Shown here: piece after piece, positions 1-11,633 of the stretch
How the letters are laid out: each line of letters begins with the position of its first letter
Numbering within the stretch: position 1 is the first letter of the stretch
DNA from: Flavobacterium hydatis
GTDB taxonomy: Bacteria > Bacteroidota > Bacteroidia > Flavobacteriales > Flavobacteriaceae
DNA: 64,000 nt
Assembly (NCBI RefSeq): GCF_000737695.1
Contig: NZ_JPRM01000011.1
Location: 1-64,000, forward strand
Reading direction: 5' to 3'
Position numbers and translations under genes: made by a program
Notes under the pieces: model-generated
What the model saw: the letters and a program-made list of their open reading frames with translations, nothing else
Told to the model about the DNA's origin: nothing
The model's database searches: none

Positions 1-1425
1 ACTGGTTGTATAAGTTCAGTTCGATTAGCTGTAACTGTAACCGTTACCGATCCAGCTAAACCAACAACTAACGATGATACCCAAGAATTTTGTTTGGTAA
101 ATGATCCTAAGGTATCAGATATCCAGGCAAATGAAACAGGTGTTGTTTGGTATACTTCTCCTACAGGAGGAACTGCATTGGCACCAGGAACATTACTAAC
201 AAGCGGACGATACTACGGAGCAATTCTAGATCCGATAACAGGTTGTGAAAGTAAAGATAGATTGTTGGTAAGTGTAACAGTTAATGATGGACCAAAACCA
301 ACAACGACAAAAGCTACACAAGACTTCTGTTTAACAGCACAGCCAAAAGTTTCTGACTTGCAGGTAAATGAAGTAGGTGTTGTTTGGTATAATGTCGAAA
401 CAGGCGGAACACCGTTAGCACCGGGAACATTATTAGTAGCAGGCACCTATTATGCTTCTTTAAAAGATCCAATAACAGGTTGTGAAAGTAAATTACGCTT
501 AGCAATACCAGTTACTTTCAGAGGAAATGCAATAGCAACAATAACAACGAGTAAAGCTGCTCCATGTGTTTTTGACGAAATTACGTATACAACTTTAAGT
601 GGAATGTCTAACTATAATTGGACAATCACTGGAGGTGGAACCGTAACAAGTGGAGGAACTGCTACAGATAATTTTGTAACTGTTTCATGGCCAGCAATAG
701 GAGCTGCAAGTGTAAACGTTTCCTATACTAATCAATGTAATGAGGTAAATAGTAAATTACTAACCCTTGCTGTTGTAACTTGTTCAGATATTACAATGAG
801 CAAAACGGTAGACAATCCAACTCCTAACATTAATGATAAAGTAACTTTTACTGTAACAGTAAATAATGTAGGATCAGGAAACTTTATAGATACAGTAGTT
901 AGTGAAATTTTGCCAACAGGATATGATTTTATAAGTGCACAAACTACTACTGGAACATATAGTAATTTAACAGGAGCATGGAATATTCCAGTCTTAAATG
1001 CTAATGAAAGCGCAGTACTTACTGTAGTTGTTCAAGTATTGCCAACAGGAAATTACTTAAATGTAGCTTCGATTGTTATTTCAAATCCAATAGATTCGGA
1101 TACAACAAATAATAAAGGAGAAGTCTCAGTAACACCTGTATGCTTAGTGGTTTATAATGAGTTTACTCCGAACAACGATGGTGCAAATGATGTTTTCAAA
1201 ATCGATTGTATCGAAAATTATCCAAACAATAGTTTAAACGTTTATAACAGATACGGATCATTGGTTTATAAACAAGACCACTATAATAATGATTGGGACG
1301 GAATGGCAAATGTTTCGGGCGCAATTAATAAAGGAGATAAATTACCAGCAGGTACATATTATTATGTTCTAGACATTGGTGCAGATGGAATAGTTAAAAC
1401 AGGTTGGTTATCTATTATTAGATAA
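1..1425 (+). CDS. Large secreted adhesin-like protein, type B T9SS sorting domain (5' partial)
   Basis: The frame is open from base 1, so this is the C-terminal 474 residues of a larger protein; the apparent TTG start at 94 is internal. Two Ig-like repeat units of 79 residues can be aligned (from about bases 91 and 328), each with a VSDxQxNExGVVWY core and a DPITGCES end, and the tail of a third unit lies at the edge. A PKD-like stretch follows, then a DUF11-type domain (bases 790-1130), then a gliding-motility-associated C-terminal domain (about 1150-1422) with the typical EFTPNNDGxND and NRYG motifs. In this family that last domain directs export by the type IX secretion system. The genes downstream are the usual PorP/SprF and OmpA partners, which supports surface attachment or gliding-type adhesion. 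The ligand is unknown. Confidence 0.9.
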   Translation, partial: TGCISSVRLAVTVTVTDPAKPTTNDDTQEFCLVNDPKVSDIQANETGVVWYTSPTGGTALAPGTLLTSGRYYGAILDPITGCESKDRLLVSVTVNDGPKPTTTKATQDFCLTAQPKVSDLQVNEVGVVWYNVETGGTPLAPGTLLVAGTYYASLKDPITGCESKLRLAIPVTFRGNAIATITTSKAAPCVFDEITYTTLSGMSNYNWTITGGGTVTSGGTATDNFVTVSWPAIGAASVNVSYTNQCNEVNSKLLTLAVVTCSDITMSKTVDNPTPNINDKVTFTVTVNNVGSGNFIDTVVSEILPTGYDFISAQTTTGTYSNLTGAWNIPVLNANESAVLTVVVQVLPTGNYLNVASIVISNPIDSDTTNNKGEVSVTPVCLVVYNEFTPNNDGANDVFKIDCIENYPNNSLNVYNRYGSLVYKQDHYNNDWDGMANVSGAINKGDKLPAGTYYYVLDIGADGIVKTGWLSIIR

Positions 1426-1479
1426 CCTCCTGTAAAACATAAATCATCAAATTAAATTAACTGACTAAATAGTTATAGT

Positions 1480-2412
1480 ATGAAACTAAGTGTAAAATTT
1501 ATAGAGTCCTATTTTTTAATATTTTGCGGGTTTGTATCATTCCTTGCAAATGCGCAACAAGATCCAGAATATACACAGTATATGTACAACACAATGGTTA
1601 TTAATCCAGCTTATGCAGGTTCTACAGGATACTTGGAGGCAGTATTATTACATCGATCACAATGGGTCGGTATAGATGGTGCGCCTCAAACACAATCACT
1701 TTCTGTACAATCACCTTTGAGAAATGAAAAAATAGGTTTAGGTTTAAGCGTGGTCAATGACAAACTAGGACCATCAAATGAACTGTATCTAGATGGTAAT
1801 TTTTCATATTCCTTACCATTAGGCTATGAAAAAAGATTAGCATTTGGGTTAAGAGCAGGAATGCGAATGATGAACATAGACTGGTCAAAAGGGCGATATT
1901 ATGATGGTAATGATGCATTATTAAACACCAACATAAATAATGTTATTAAGCCTTCAATAGGAGCAGGAGTATATTACTATACCGATAGATGGTATGCGGG
2001 AGCATCAGTTCCGAGTTTTATAAGAAGTGACTATTATAATGATATACAGGAATCGATAGATTATGATAGATTGCATTATTACTTTATGGGAGGTTATGTG
2101 TTTGATTTGAGTCCGAGTTTAAAATTCAAACCTGCATTTTTAGCCAAACTGGTAAGTGGAGCTCCAATGTCAGTAGATCTTTCTGCTAATTTTATGATTC
2201 AGGAAAAAGTAGTGTTAGGAGTATCCTATCGCTTTGATGATTCAGTTAGTGCATTGGCAGGATTTCAAATTTCACCAAGTTTTTACATCGGATATTCATA
2301 TGATTATACCGTAACCAATTTGAATAAATACAATGATGGTTCTCATGAATTCATTTTGCGTTATCAATTTCATAAAGATCCAAGTAAAATCAAATCTCCA
2401 AGATTCTTTTAA
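1480..2412 (+). CDS. PorP/SprF family outer-membrane protein
   Basis: 310 residues with an N-terminal signal peptide ending near NAQQ, followed by the family hallmark DPEYTQYMYNTMVINPAYAGS and a beta-strand-rich body ending in RYQF. PorP/SprF proteins sit in the outer membrane and serve type IX secretion; SprF is needed for export of the SprB adhesin, and the many paralogues usually sit next to an adhesin with a type B sorting domain. That is the arrangement here: the gene begins 54 bases after the adhesin and 10 bases before the OmpA gene, so the three look co-transcribed. It is probably a dedicated helper for this adhesin (inference) rather than the housekeeping PorP. Confidence 0.93.
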   Translation: MKLSVKFIESYFLIFCGFVSFLANAQQDPEYTQYMYNTMVINPAYAGSTGYLEAVLLHRSQWVGIDGAPQTQSLSVQSPLRNEKIGLGLSVVNDKLGPSNELYLDGNFSYSLPLGYEKRLAFGLRAGMRMMNIDWSKGRYYDGNDALLNTNINNVIKPSIGAGVYYYTDRWYAGASVPSFIRSDYYNDIQESIDYDRLHYYFMGGYVFDLSPSLKFKPAFLAKLVSGAPMSVDLSANFMIQEKVVLGVSYRFDDSVSALAGFQISPSFYIGYSYDYTVTNLNKYNDGSHEFILRYQFHKDPSKIKSPRFF

Positions 2413-2422
2413 AACCTGACCT

Positions 2423-4357
2423 ATGAAAAAAATCTATATACTTAGTTTGTTATTTTGCTTTGTATCAGTTTTAGCGCAAACAAATTTAAAAAAAGCAGAT
2501 GCTTTATTTAAAAACTACTCCTATACAGACGCCGCAAAAGCATATGAAGAGTGTTTGCAAAAAATAAACAAACCATCAGTTCAAACGTTAAAGAATGCAG
2601 CCGACTCGTATTATTTTATTTCAGATAATCGAAATGCATTAAAATGGTATCAAAAGTTATATGAAATTCAAGGTGATAACCTATCCGATATCTATTATCT
2701 AAGATATATCCAATCCATGAAAGGAGTTATGGATTATGATAATGCCGATAAAATAACCAAAGAATACTTAAATAAAAAAGGAGACCAAAAAGAAATAGAC
2801 AGATATGTTTATCAAAAGAAATTATTAGACAGTTTATCAAAAGCTAAATCACTTTATGTCATAAAAAATATTGATATCAATACAGATAAATCTGATTTTG
2901 GAGCTACTTTTTATGGAGATAAAATAGTATTTACATCAGCGAGAGATACAGGTAATTTTGATAAAAAACTATACAATTGGAACAAGCAACCTTTCCTGAA
3001 TTTATATGTAGCCGAAAGAAGTGCAATTGATGGTAATTTATTTAATGAAGTACTTTTTATTCCAAACGTAATGTCTAAGTATCATGAGGCAACTGCAACG
3101 TTTAGCCCAGATTGGAAAACGATGTATTACACAACCAATATTCTTAAAAAAAATAAATTGGTGATAGATGAATCCAGAGTCAATAATTTTCAAATTATAA
3201 AAGGAACAATAGAAGATAACAAATTGGTTAGAACCGAAAAAGTATTCTTCGATAGCGATAAATATTCAGTAGGGCACCCTTATTTAAGTGATGATGGTAA
3301 AATGTTATTTTTTGCTTCGGATATGCCAGGAGGATACGGAGAAACTGATTTGTATGTAGTAAGAATAGCCGATGATGGAACAATGAGTTCTCCACAAAAT
3401 TTAGGACCAACTATTAATACTCTGGGTAATGATGTTTTTCCTTTTTTTAGAAATGGAGTACTTTATTTTTCTTCAGATGGACATTATGGTTTAGGCGATT
3501 TAGATGTATATGAGAGTAAATTATCAGATGGATTAAATTTTTCAGTTCCTAGAAATTTAGGAGCACCTATAAATAGTAATAAAGATGATTTTTCATTTGT
3601 AATAGATCCTAAAGAAAATTACGGATATATATCCTCAAATCGTGCTCAAGGAAAAGGAGATGATGATATTTATTATTTTACAAAAGGAAAACCAATCTGT
3701 AATCAACTCGTTTCTGGTAAAGCAATAAATACCAAAGACAAAAAAGGTATAAGTGATACATTTATTATAGCATATGATGTTTATGATGCAGTTGTTTCCG
3801 AAACAAAAACGGATGCTGACGGAAATTATACCTTGGGAGTTCCGTGTAATAAACGAATAAAAATGACGGCCAATAAACCAAACTTTAGCGGAGACGAAAA
3901 ATTTATTGAAACCACAAAAGATAATAATGCCGAAATAAAAGATGTTAACTTTTATCTTAGTAATTATGATGATTTAGTTGTGAAAAAAGATGGTGTTGAA
4001 AAAGTTGATATTAACCCTATTTTCTTCGATTACGATAAATCAAATATAAATCCTCAAGCTGCAGCCGAATTGGATAAAGTTGTATTTGTGATGCAAAAAT
4101 TCCCTAAGATTAAAATAAAAATAGAATCACATACCGATTCCAGAGGAAAAGATGCTTATAATATGAAGCTTTCAGACGCAAGAGCTAAATCTACCCAGAC
4201 TTATATTCTCTCTAAAGGTATTGAATCTTCAAGAATTGCAAGTGCAATAGGTTATGGAGAAAGTCGATTGGTAAACAAATGCAGTAATGGTGTAAAATGT
4301 ACTGAAGCAGAACATCTTGCCAACAGACGTTCAGATTTTATTGTAATAGAAAAATAA
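2423..4357 (+). CDS. PorE-like OmpA family protein (TPR, PD40 propeller, CRD, OmpA)
   Basis: 644 residues. A signal peptide (cleavage near LAQT) is followed by TPR-like helices (about 20-140), a beta-propeller region with PD40-type repeats such as FTSARD, LFFASD and LYFSSDG (about 150-420), a carboxypeptidase-regulatory-like domain (about 430-510), and a C-terminal OmpA domain (about 530-644) with FFDYDKSNI and ESHTDSRG that would bind peptidoglycan. This order matches PorE, the type IX secretion component that tethers the outer-membrane complex to the cell wall; flavobacteria carry many paralogues. As third gene of the adhesin/PorP trio it probably anchors this particular export set. A hairpin terminator follows. 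Confidence 0.9.
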   Translation: MKKIYILSLLFCFVSVLAQTNLKKADALFKNYSYTDAAKAYEECLQKINKPSVQTLKNAADSYYFISDNRNALKWYQKLYEIQGDNLSDIYYLRYIQSMKGVMDYDNADKITKEYLNKKGDQKEIDRYVYQKKLLDSLSKAKSLYVIKNIDINTDKSDFGATFYGDKIVFTSARDTGNFDKKLYNWNKQPFLNLYVAERSAIDGNLFNEVLFIPNVMSKYHEATATFSPDWKTMYYTTNILKKNKLVIDESRVNNFQIIKGTIEDNKLVRTEKVFFDSDKYSVGHPYLSDDGKMLFFASDMPGGYGETDLYVVRIADDGTMSSPQNLGPTINTLGNDVFPFFRNGVLYFSSDGHYGLGDLDVYESKLSDGLNFSVPRNLGAPINSNKDDFSFVIDPKENYGYISSNRAQGKGDDDIYYFTKGKPICNQLVSGKAINTKDKKGISDTFIIAYDVYDAVVSETKTDADGNYTLGVPCNKRIKMTANKPNFSGDEKFIETTKDNNAEIKDVNFYLSNYDDLVVKKDGVEKVDINPIFFDYDKSNINPQAAAELDKVVFVMQKFPKIKIKIESHTDSRGKDAYNMKLSDARAKSTQTYILSKGIESSRIASAIGYGESRLVNKCSNGVKCTEAEHLANRRSDFIVIEK

Positions 4358-4375
4358 TGTTCAAAAAACTTTGTG

Positions 4376-4405
4376 AAAACCATTCTTAAAAGAGTGGTTT
4401 TTTTG
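4376..4405 (+). terminator. Rho-independent terminator after the adhesin operon
   Basis: A 12-bp stem (AAAACCATTCTT / AAGAGTGGTTTT, one G-U pair) with a very short loop is followed by a T run. It lies 18 bases after the OmpA stop and separates the adhesin trio from ligA. Confidence 0.8.
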
Positions 4406-4480
4406 TTTTTAATTATACTTTTGAATGTCTATTTTAGACAAACTTTTTTAGGATAATAAAAGACAATCGAATTATAATAA

Positions 4481-7155
<2,675 letters not shown>

Positions 7156-7166
<11 letters not shown>

Positions 7167-8067
7167 TAGATTTTCCTTGAGCTGATTTTGTTTTATCATT
7201 ATTAAGATAGAAATCAATTCTACCTAAATTAATTCCGTAACAACCCACCTGATTAACCAATACATCTTGACCCGCTTTGTTTTTTACAACAGTAGGCTTA
7301 TCTAGAAAGGTATGAGTGTGTCCACCAATAATTAAATCGATATCCTGAGTTAATTCAGCTAATTTTAAATCACAGATTTTAGCGGCATCATCGCGATATT
7401 TATAACCCAAATGCGATAAACAAATTACTAAATCACATTTTTGTTCTTTCTTAAGAATGCGAACCATATCAGTAGCTGTTTCAACAGGATCGTTGTATAC
7501 AGTTTCCTTATACATTAATTTATCTACCAAGCCATCAAGTTGAATTCCTAAACCAAAAACACCTATTTTAATACCATCTTTATTAAAAATCTTGTACGGT
7601 TTTACAAGCCCGTCCATTACAGTATTTTTAAAATCGTAGTTAGAAGAGATAAACTCAAACTTTGCATGAGGCATTTGTGCATATAATCCATCTAAACCAT
7701 TATCAAAATCATGATTACCAATAGTAGATGCATCATATTTCATCATGCTCATTAATTTAAACTCCAATTCACCACCATAATAGTTAAAGTAAGGAGTTCC
7801 CTGAAAAATATCACCAGCATCCAACAAAAGAACGTTTGGATTTTCTTTACGAATTACATCAATCAAAGCAGCACGTCTAGACACGCCACCCATATTTGCA
7901 TTGCGAGGATCATCAGCAGGAAAAGGGTCAATATGACTGTGAACATCATTGGTATGTAATATAGTTATCTTTTTTACATTTGATGATGTAAAACTACTCA
8001 TAGATAAACCCAAACTCAATAATGCTGTACTAGCAGCGGTTTTTTCAATAAAATCTCTTCTTTTCAT
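7156..8067 (-). CDS. 5'-nucleotidase family metallophosphatase domain, Tat-type signal
   Basis: 303 residues carrying only the N-terminal catalytic half of the 5'-nucleotidase/UshA family: HTNDVHSH, GNHDFDNG and GGHTHTF supply the di-metal ligands. The N-terminus MKRRDFIEKTAA followed by a hydrophobic stretch looks like a twin-arginine signal, so the protein is probably exported folded. The usual C-terminal substrate-binding domain is missing but is encoded by the gene immediately upstream on the same strand, 64 bases away, suggesting a two-subunit enzyme. It would hydrolyse nucleotides or nucleotide sugars in the periplasm. Confidence 0.92.
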
Positions 8068-8131
8068 TTTAATTTATTTTGCGGTAAAACGCTTGAACCC
8101 AAAGTTCTTAAATATTTTTTAATCGTTTATT

Positions 8132-8911
8132 TTACTCTTGTGTAACTCGGATATCAGTAGGAACCGGAATTGTATCAACAGATTTAAAATAATCAATAAG
8201 AATGTCTCGTAGTTTGTAATTTAAATCATATTTCTGAACACTCTTTTTAAAGAAGTTCATATTGTCACCACCATTTGCTAAGTAATCATTTGTAGCAACA
8301 TAATAAACTTTGTCTTTTTCGATAGGTTTACCCTGAACTAAAACATTTGTTGCTGTATTATTCTTAGTTATAGTAAAAGTCATTCCAGAAAGAGGGTGAG
8401 GTTTCTTTTCACCAATAAAATAAGTAACCATTTCTAACACTTGCTCTCCTTTTAGAGCCATAACAACCAGGCTGTTTTCAAAAGGCATAATTTCAAATGC
8501 ATTTCTAGCAGTAACATTCCCTTTAGGAAGAATTGCTCGAATCCCACCATGATTAAGAAAACAGATATCAATATCTTTTTTCTCTCTGGCTTTAAAAACT
8601 AAATCACCTCTTTGCAGACATACATCAGCCATTAAGTTACCAATAGTTGTTTGCCATTTACCAGTGCTTTTGTCCAGTGTTTGAGGACAATAAGCAAGCA
8701 CACTATCTAAATCTTTATTAATGTGCTCTCTGTAAGGCTTAATAAAATTCTCAATCTCAGGAGTTTGATTTTGAGTACTTGTAATAGGAATTAATTTACC
8801 TTCAATTTTAGAAACTTGATAAGTTTGTTTGCTACAAGAAACTCCAAAAAAAAGTGTTAAGAATATAACAAAAAGTTTTAAAAATCCGTTATACTTTTTT
8901 AGTTTTACCAT
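8132..8911 (-). CDS. 5'-nucleotidase C-terminal domain lipoprotein
   Basis: 259 residues beginning with a lipoprotein signal (FFGVSCSKQ, lipid-acceptor Cys at about 26) and then the substrate-specificity domain of 5'-nucleotidases: TIGNLMADVC, FLNHGGIRA, NSLVVMALKG and ATNDYLANGGDNM. It has no metallophosphatase domain; that half is the next gene downstream. The two products together equal one conventional 5'-nucleotidase. Each has its own export signal, so this is not a simple frameshift. It would sit in an envelope membrane facing the periplasm or the surface. Confidence 0.92.
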   Translation of the reverse strand: MVKLKKYNGFLKLFVIFLTLFFGVSCSKQTYQVSKIEGKLIPITSTQNQTPEIENFIKPYREHINKDLDSVLAYCPQTLDKSTGKWQTTIGNLMADVCLQRGDLVFKAREKKDIDICFLNHGGIRAILPKGNVTARNAFEIMPFENSLVVMALKGEQVLEMVTYFIGEKKPHPLSGMTFTITKNNTATNVLVQGKPIEKDKVYYVATNDYLANGGDNMNFFKKSVQKYDLNYKLRDILIDYFKSVDTIPVPTDIRVTQE

Positions 8912-8958
8912 CTTAAATGCGACTTAAATAATTAATTTTGTAATCTAGTAAAAGTACT

Positions 8959-9483
8959 ATGTTTTTAAATTATACAAAGGTTTTTTTTGTAAAAAAATCG
9001 TTAAAGAAAAATCTTAATAATGTAAAAAACGGTGCGTTTACTAATGATATACAAAAGGTTGGTTTACTTATAGATGAAAGTCATTTTTCAGAAAAAGAAG
9101 CTTTGCTGGCCGAATTGGTATCAAAAGGAATTGAGAAAAAGAACATCAAAATTATTGTTTATAAAGACAAATTCAATAAAAAAGAGACGTATTCTTGTCC
9201 AACTTTTGGGATTGATCATCTTAATTGGAATGGAGAGATTACTGAGGGGTTTTTAAAAGACTTTGTAAACGAAAAATTCGATTTATTAATAAGTTATTAT
9301 GATATCGAAAAAGTGATGCTGATGCTCCTAACACAAAATTCAAATGCCAGGTTCAAAGTTGGTTTCGCATCAATAGATAAAAGATTAAATCGATTGATGA
9401 TTGATACCAATGTTCGGGAATATAAAATTTTCGTGAATGAATTATTTAAATATTTAAAAAACATTAAACCAAATACAATCTAA
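8959..9483 (+). CDS. Conserved hypothetical protein, DUF6913-like
   Basis: 174 residues, soluble, lysine-rich at the N-terminus, with no signal peptide. I recognise it only as the short flavobacterial protein that commonly precedes dapA (DUF6913-like, from memory); no catalytic motif is evident. It ends one base before the dapA start codon, so the two are almost certainly translated from one message. A TAnnTTTG-like box (8933-8940) lies just upstream, without a good -33 partner. Confidence 0.8.
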   Translation: MFLNYTKVFFVKKSLKKNLNNVKNGAFTNDIQKVGLLIDESHFSEKEALLAELVSKGIEKKNIKIIVYKDKFNKKETYSCPTFGIDHLNWNGEITEGFLKDFVNEKFDLLISYYDIEKVMLMLLTQNSNARFKVGFASIDKRLNRLMIDTNVREYKIFVNELFKYLKNIKPNTI

Positions 9484-9484
9484 T

Positions 9485-10366
9485 ATGCAATCATTAATAG
9501 GGACAGGCGTTGCACTAGTGACTCCTTTTAAAGAAGATTTTTCAATTGATACAGAAGCATTACAAAGAATAGTTAATTTTTCTGTAGATGGAGGGGTTGA
9601 GTATCTTGTAGTTATGGGTACAACTGCAGAAAATGCAACATTAACTAAAGACGAAAAGGAGCTTGTTATCACTACAGTTATTAATGCAAATAAAGGAAGA
9701 TTGCCTTTAGTATTAGGTGTAGGAGGGAATAATACAATGGAAATTGTTGGAGAATTAAAAACTAGAGATTTTTCAGCTTTTGAAGCAATATTGTCAGTGT
9801 CACCTTATTATAATAGACCTACACAAGAGGGAATTTATCAGCATTTTAAGGCTATTGCCGAAGCATCGCCAATACCAGTAATATTATATAATGTTCCAGG
9901 AAGAACATCTAGTAATATGTTACCATCAACAGTTATACGTTTGGCAAATGATTTTGCAAATGTAGTTGCTATAAAAGAAGCTGCAGGCGATTTGGTGCAA
10001 GCAATGCAATTGCTTAAAAATAAACCAAGCGATTTTCTCGTTATATCAGGAGATGATATGATAGCTTTGCCAATAATTTTAGCAGGAGGTTCAGGTGTTA
10101 TATCAGTTATTGGGCAAGGTTTTCCGAAAGAATTTTCAGAAATGATTCGTTTAGGATTGAATAGAAAAGTAAACGAAGCGTTTAAAACACAATACTTTTT
10201 ATCAGATTGTATCGATATGATTTTCGAGCAAGGGAATCCGGCAGGAATCAAACAAGTATTTAAATCACTAGGTATTGCTGAGAATATCGTAAGATTACCA
10301 CTTGTTGCGGCCGATGAATCACTTGCAAATCGTATAGATGAATTTGTTAAAAAAAGCATTAAATAA
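9485..10366 (+). CDS. dapA: 4-hydroxy-tetrahydrodipicolinate synthase
   Basis: 293 residues, standard length. It condenses pyruvate with aspartate semialdehyde in the diaminopimelate/lysine pathway. Visible key residues are the Schiff-base Lys164 (VAIKEAAGD), Tyr135 in YNVPGR, and the GTTAEN loop (Thr46/Thr47; the more common form is GTTGES). It is a cytosolic TIM barrel. It starts one base after the previous gene. A promoter between dapA and bamD suggests the unit ends here. Confidence 0.97.
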   Translation: MQSLIGTGVALVTPFKEDFSIDTEALQRIVNFSVDGGVEYLVVMGTTAENATLTKDEKELVITTVINANKGRLPLVLGVGGNNTMEIVGELKTRDFSAFEAILSVSPYYNRPTQEGIYQHFKAIAEASPIPVILYNVPGRTSSNMLPSTVIRLANDFANVVAIKEAAGDLVQAMQLLKNKPSDFLVISGDDMIALPIILAGGSGVISVIGQGFPKEFSEMIRLGLNRKVNEAFKTQYFLSDCIDMIFEQGNPAGIKQVFKSLGIAENIVRLPLVAADESLANRIDEFVKKSIK

Positions 10367-10404
10367 AAATAAAAACGCGGTATTTTATTATACCAAAAAA
10401 ATAT

Positions 10405-10435
10405 TTTGTAGTAGCTAAATTAATAACTAAATTTG
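10405..10435 (+). promoter_or_regulatory. Bacteroidota-type promoter for bamD-rpoZ-coaBC
   Basis: TTTG (10405-10408), a 19-base spacer and TAAATTTG (10428-10435) match the -33/-7 consensus known for this phylum. The expected start site is about 10440, giving a leader of about 60 bases that contains the hairpin CACCGAA/TTCGGTG (about 10437-10453). Confidence 0.7.
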
Positions 10436-10502
10436 CCACCGAAACTTCGGTGTGGTTTTACTTGGGTATAAATATCCTGGGGATCATAATAAAAGTAAAA
10501 AA

Positions 10503-11297
10503 ATGAAAAAAATAATATCTGTATTGTTTGTAGTTGTTCTTTTTTGTTCTTGTAGTGATTATCAAAAAGCACTAAAAAATGATGATGTAGCAGCAAAATT
10601 TGAAATTGCAACAAAAATGTACGATGCTGGAAAGTATACCAAGGCAATCCGTTTGTTTGAGCAACTAGCAGCGTCATATAGAGGAAAACCTCAGGCAGAG
10701 AAATTGTTTTATATGTTTTCTCAATCCTATTATAAAACAAAACAGTATTATTTAGCAGGGTATCAATTCGAAAGTTTTGTTTCTGGATATCCAAGAAGTG
10801 AAAAAGTAGAAGAAGCTGCTTATTTAGGAGCAAAAAGTTATTCGATGTTATCGCCAGTATATAGTTTAGATCAAACAGATACTAATAAAGCAATAGATAA
10901 ATTGCAAGCTTTTATAGATAACTATCCAAATTCAAAATATATAGTAGAGGCAAATGCAAGTCTTAAAGTGTTAACTACTAAATTGGAGAAAAAAGCATAT
11001 GAAAATGCAAAAGGATATAATACTATTTCAGATTTTAAATCGGCAATAGTAGCATTTGATAATTTTGTTGGAGAATATCCAGGAACAGAATTCAAAGAAG
11101 ATGCATTGTATTATAAGTTTGATTCAGCATATCAGTTAGCAATCAACAGTATTTCAGCTAAAATGGAAGACCGTTTAAAAGTAGCTAAAACTGCATATTC
11201 TAATTTAATGAAATATAAAAGTGATACTCATTACAAAGTGAAAGCTGATGAGATGAATGAGAGAGTTGAAAAAGAGTTACAAAATTTTACTAAATAA
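10503..11297 (+). CDS. bamD: Outer-membrane assembly lipoprotein BamD
   Basis: 264 residues from the ATG at 10503; a GTG 51 bases upstream would add residues ahead of the lipoprotein signal and is unlikely. The signal ends in FCSCSDYQ, so Cys is lipidated. TPR-type helices follow (KYTKAIRLFEQLAA, then repeats to residue 250). BamD works with BamA to insert beta-barrel proteins into the outer membrane. The gene is followed by rpoZ after 9 bases and by coaBC, an order I recall as common in flavobacteria. The leader hairpin just after the promoter is a possible regulatory or stability element. Confidence 0.93.
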   Translation: MKKIISVLFVVVLFCSCSDYQKALKNDDVAAKFEIATKMYDAGKYTKAIRLFEQLAASYRGKPQAEKLFYMFSQSYYKTKQYYLAGYQFESFVSGYPRSEKVEEAAYLGAKSYSMLSPVYSLDQTDTNKAIDKLQAFIDNYPNSKYIVEANASLKVLTTKLEKKAYENAKGYNTISDFKSAIVAFDNFVGEYPGTEFKEDALYYKFDSAYQLAINSISAKMEDRLKVAKTAYSNLMKYKSDTHYKVKADEMNERVEKELQNFTK

Positions 11298-11306
11298 AAT
11301 AAAGTC

Positions 11307-11624
11307 ATGGATTTAAAAAAGACGAATGCTCCAGTAAATACAATTACCTACAATAAAACGGTTATTGAAGAGCCTACAGGTAATGTGTATGAGGCAATAA
11401 CTATTATGGCTAAAAGAGCAAATCAAATTAATTCTGAAATTAAAAAGGAATTGACTGAAAAGTTAGAAGAATTTGCTACCTATAATGACAGTCTTGAAGA
11501 AGTTTTCGAGAACAAAGAACAAATCGAAGTTTCTAAATTTTACGAAAAATTGCCTAAACCACACGCTTTAGCAGTTCAAGAATGGTTAGACGGTAAAACA
11601 TACCACAGAAATTCAAATAAATAA
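11307..11624 (+). CDS. rpoZ: DNA-directed RNA polymerase omega subunit
   Basis: 105 residues. The segment around NVYEAITIMAKRANQIN corresponds to the omega core helix that wraps the C-terminal end of beta-prime, and it is followed by an acidic helix (EFATYNDSLEEV). Bacteroidota omega diverges from the proteobacterial form, so recognition rests on this motif, on length and on the position between bamD and coaBC. It helps assemble RNA polymerase and may mediate stringent control. Confidence 0.85.
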   Translation: MDLKKTNAPVNTITYNKTVIEEPTGNVYEAITIMAKRANQINSEIKKELTEKLEEFATYNDSLEEVFENKEQIEVSKFYEKLPKPHALAVQEWLDGKTYHRNSNK

Positions 11625-11633
11625 TATAGTACC

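Noticed and set aside
10420..10833. Minus-strand frame covering the bamD start
   Set aside because: It lies opposite a well-supported gene and its promoter, with low-complexity Leu/Phe-rich product.
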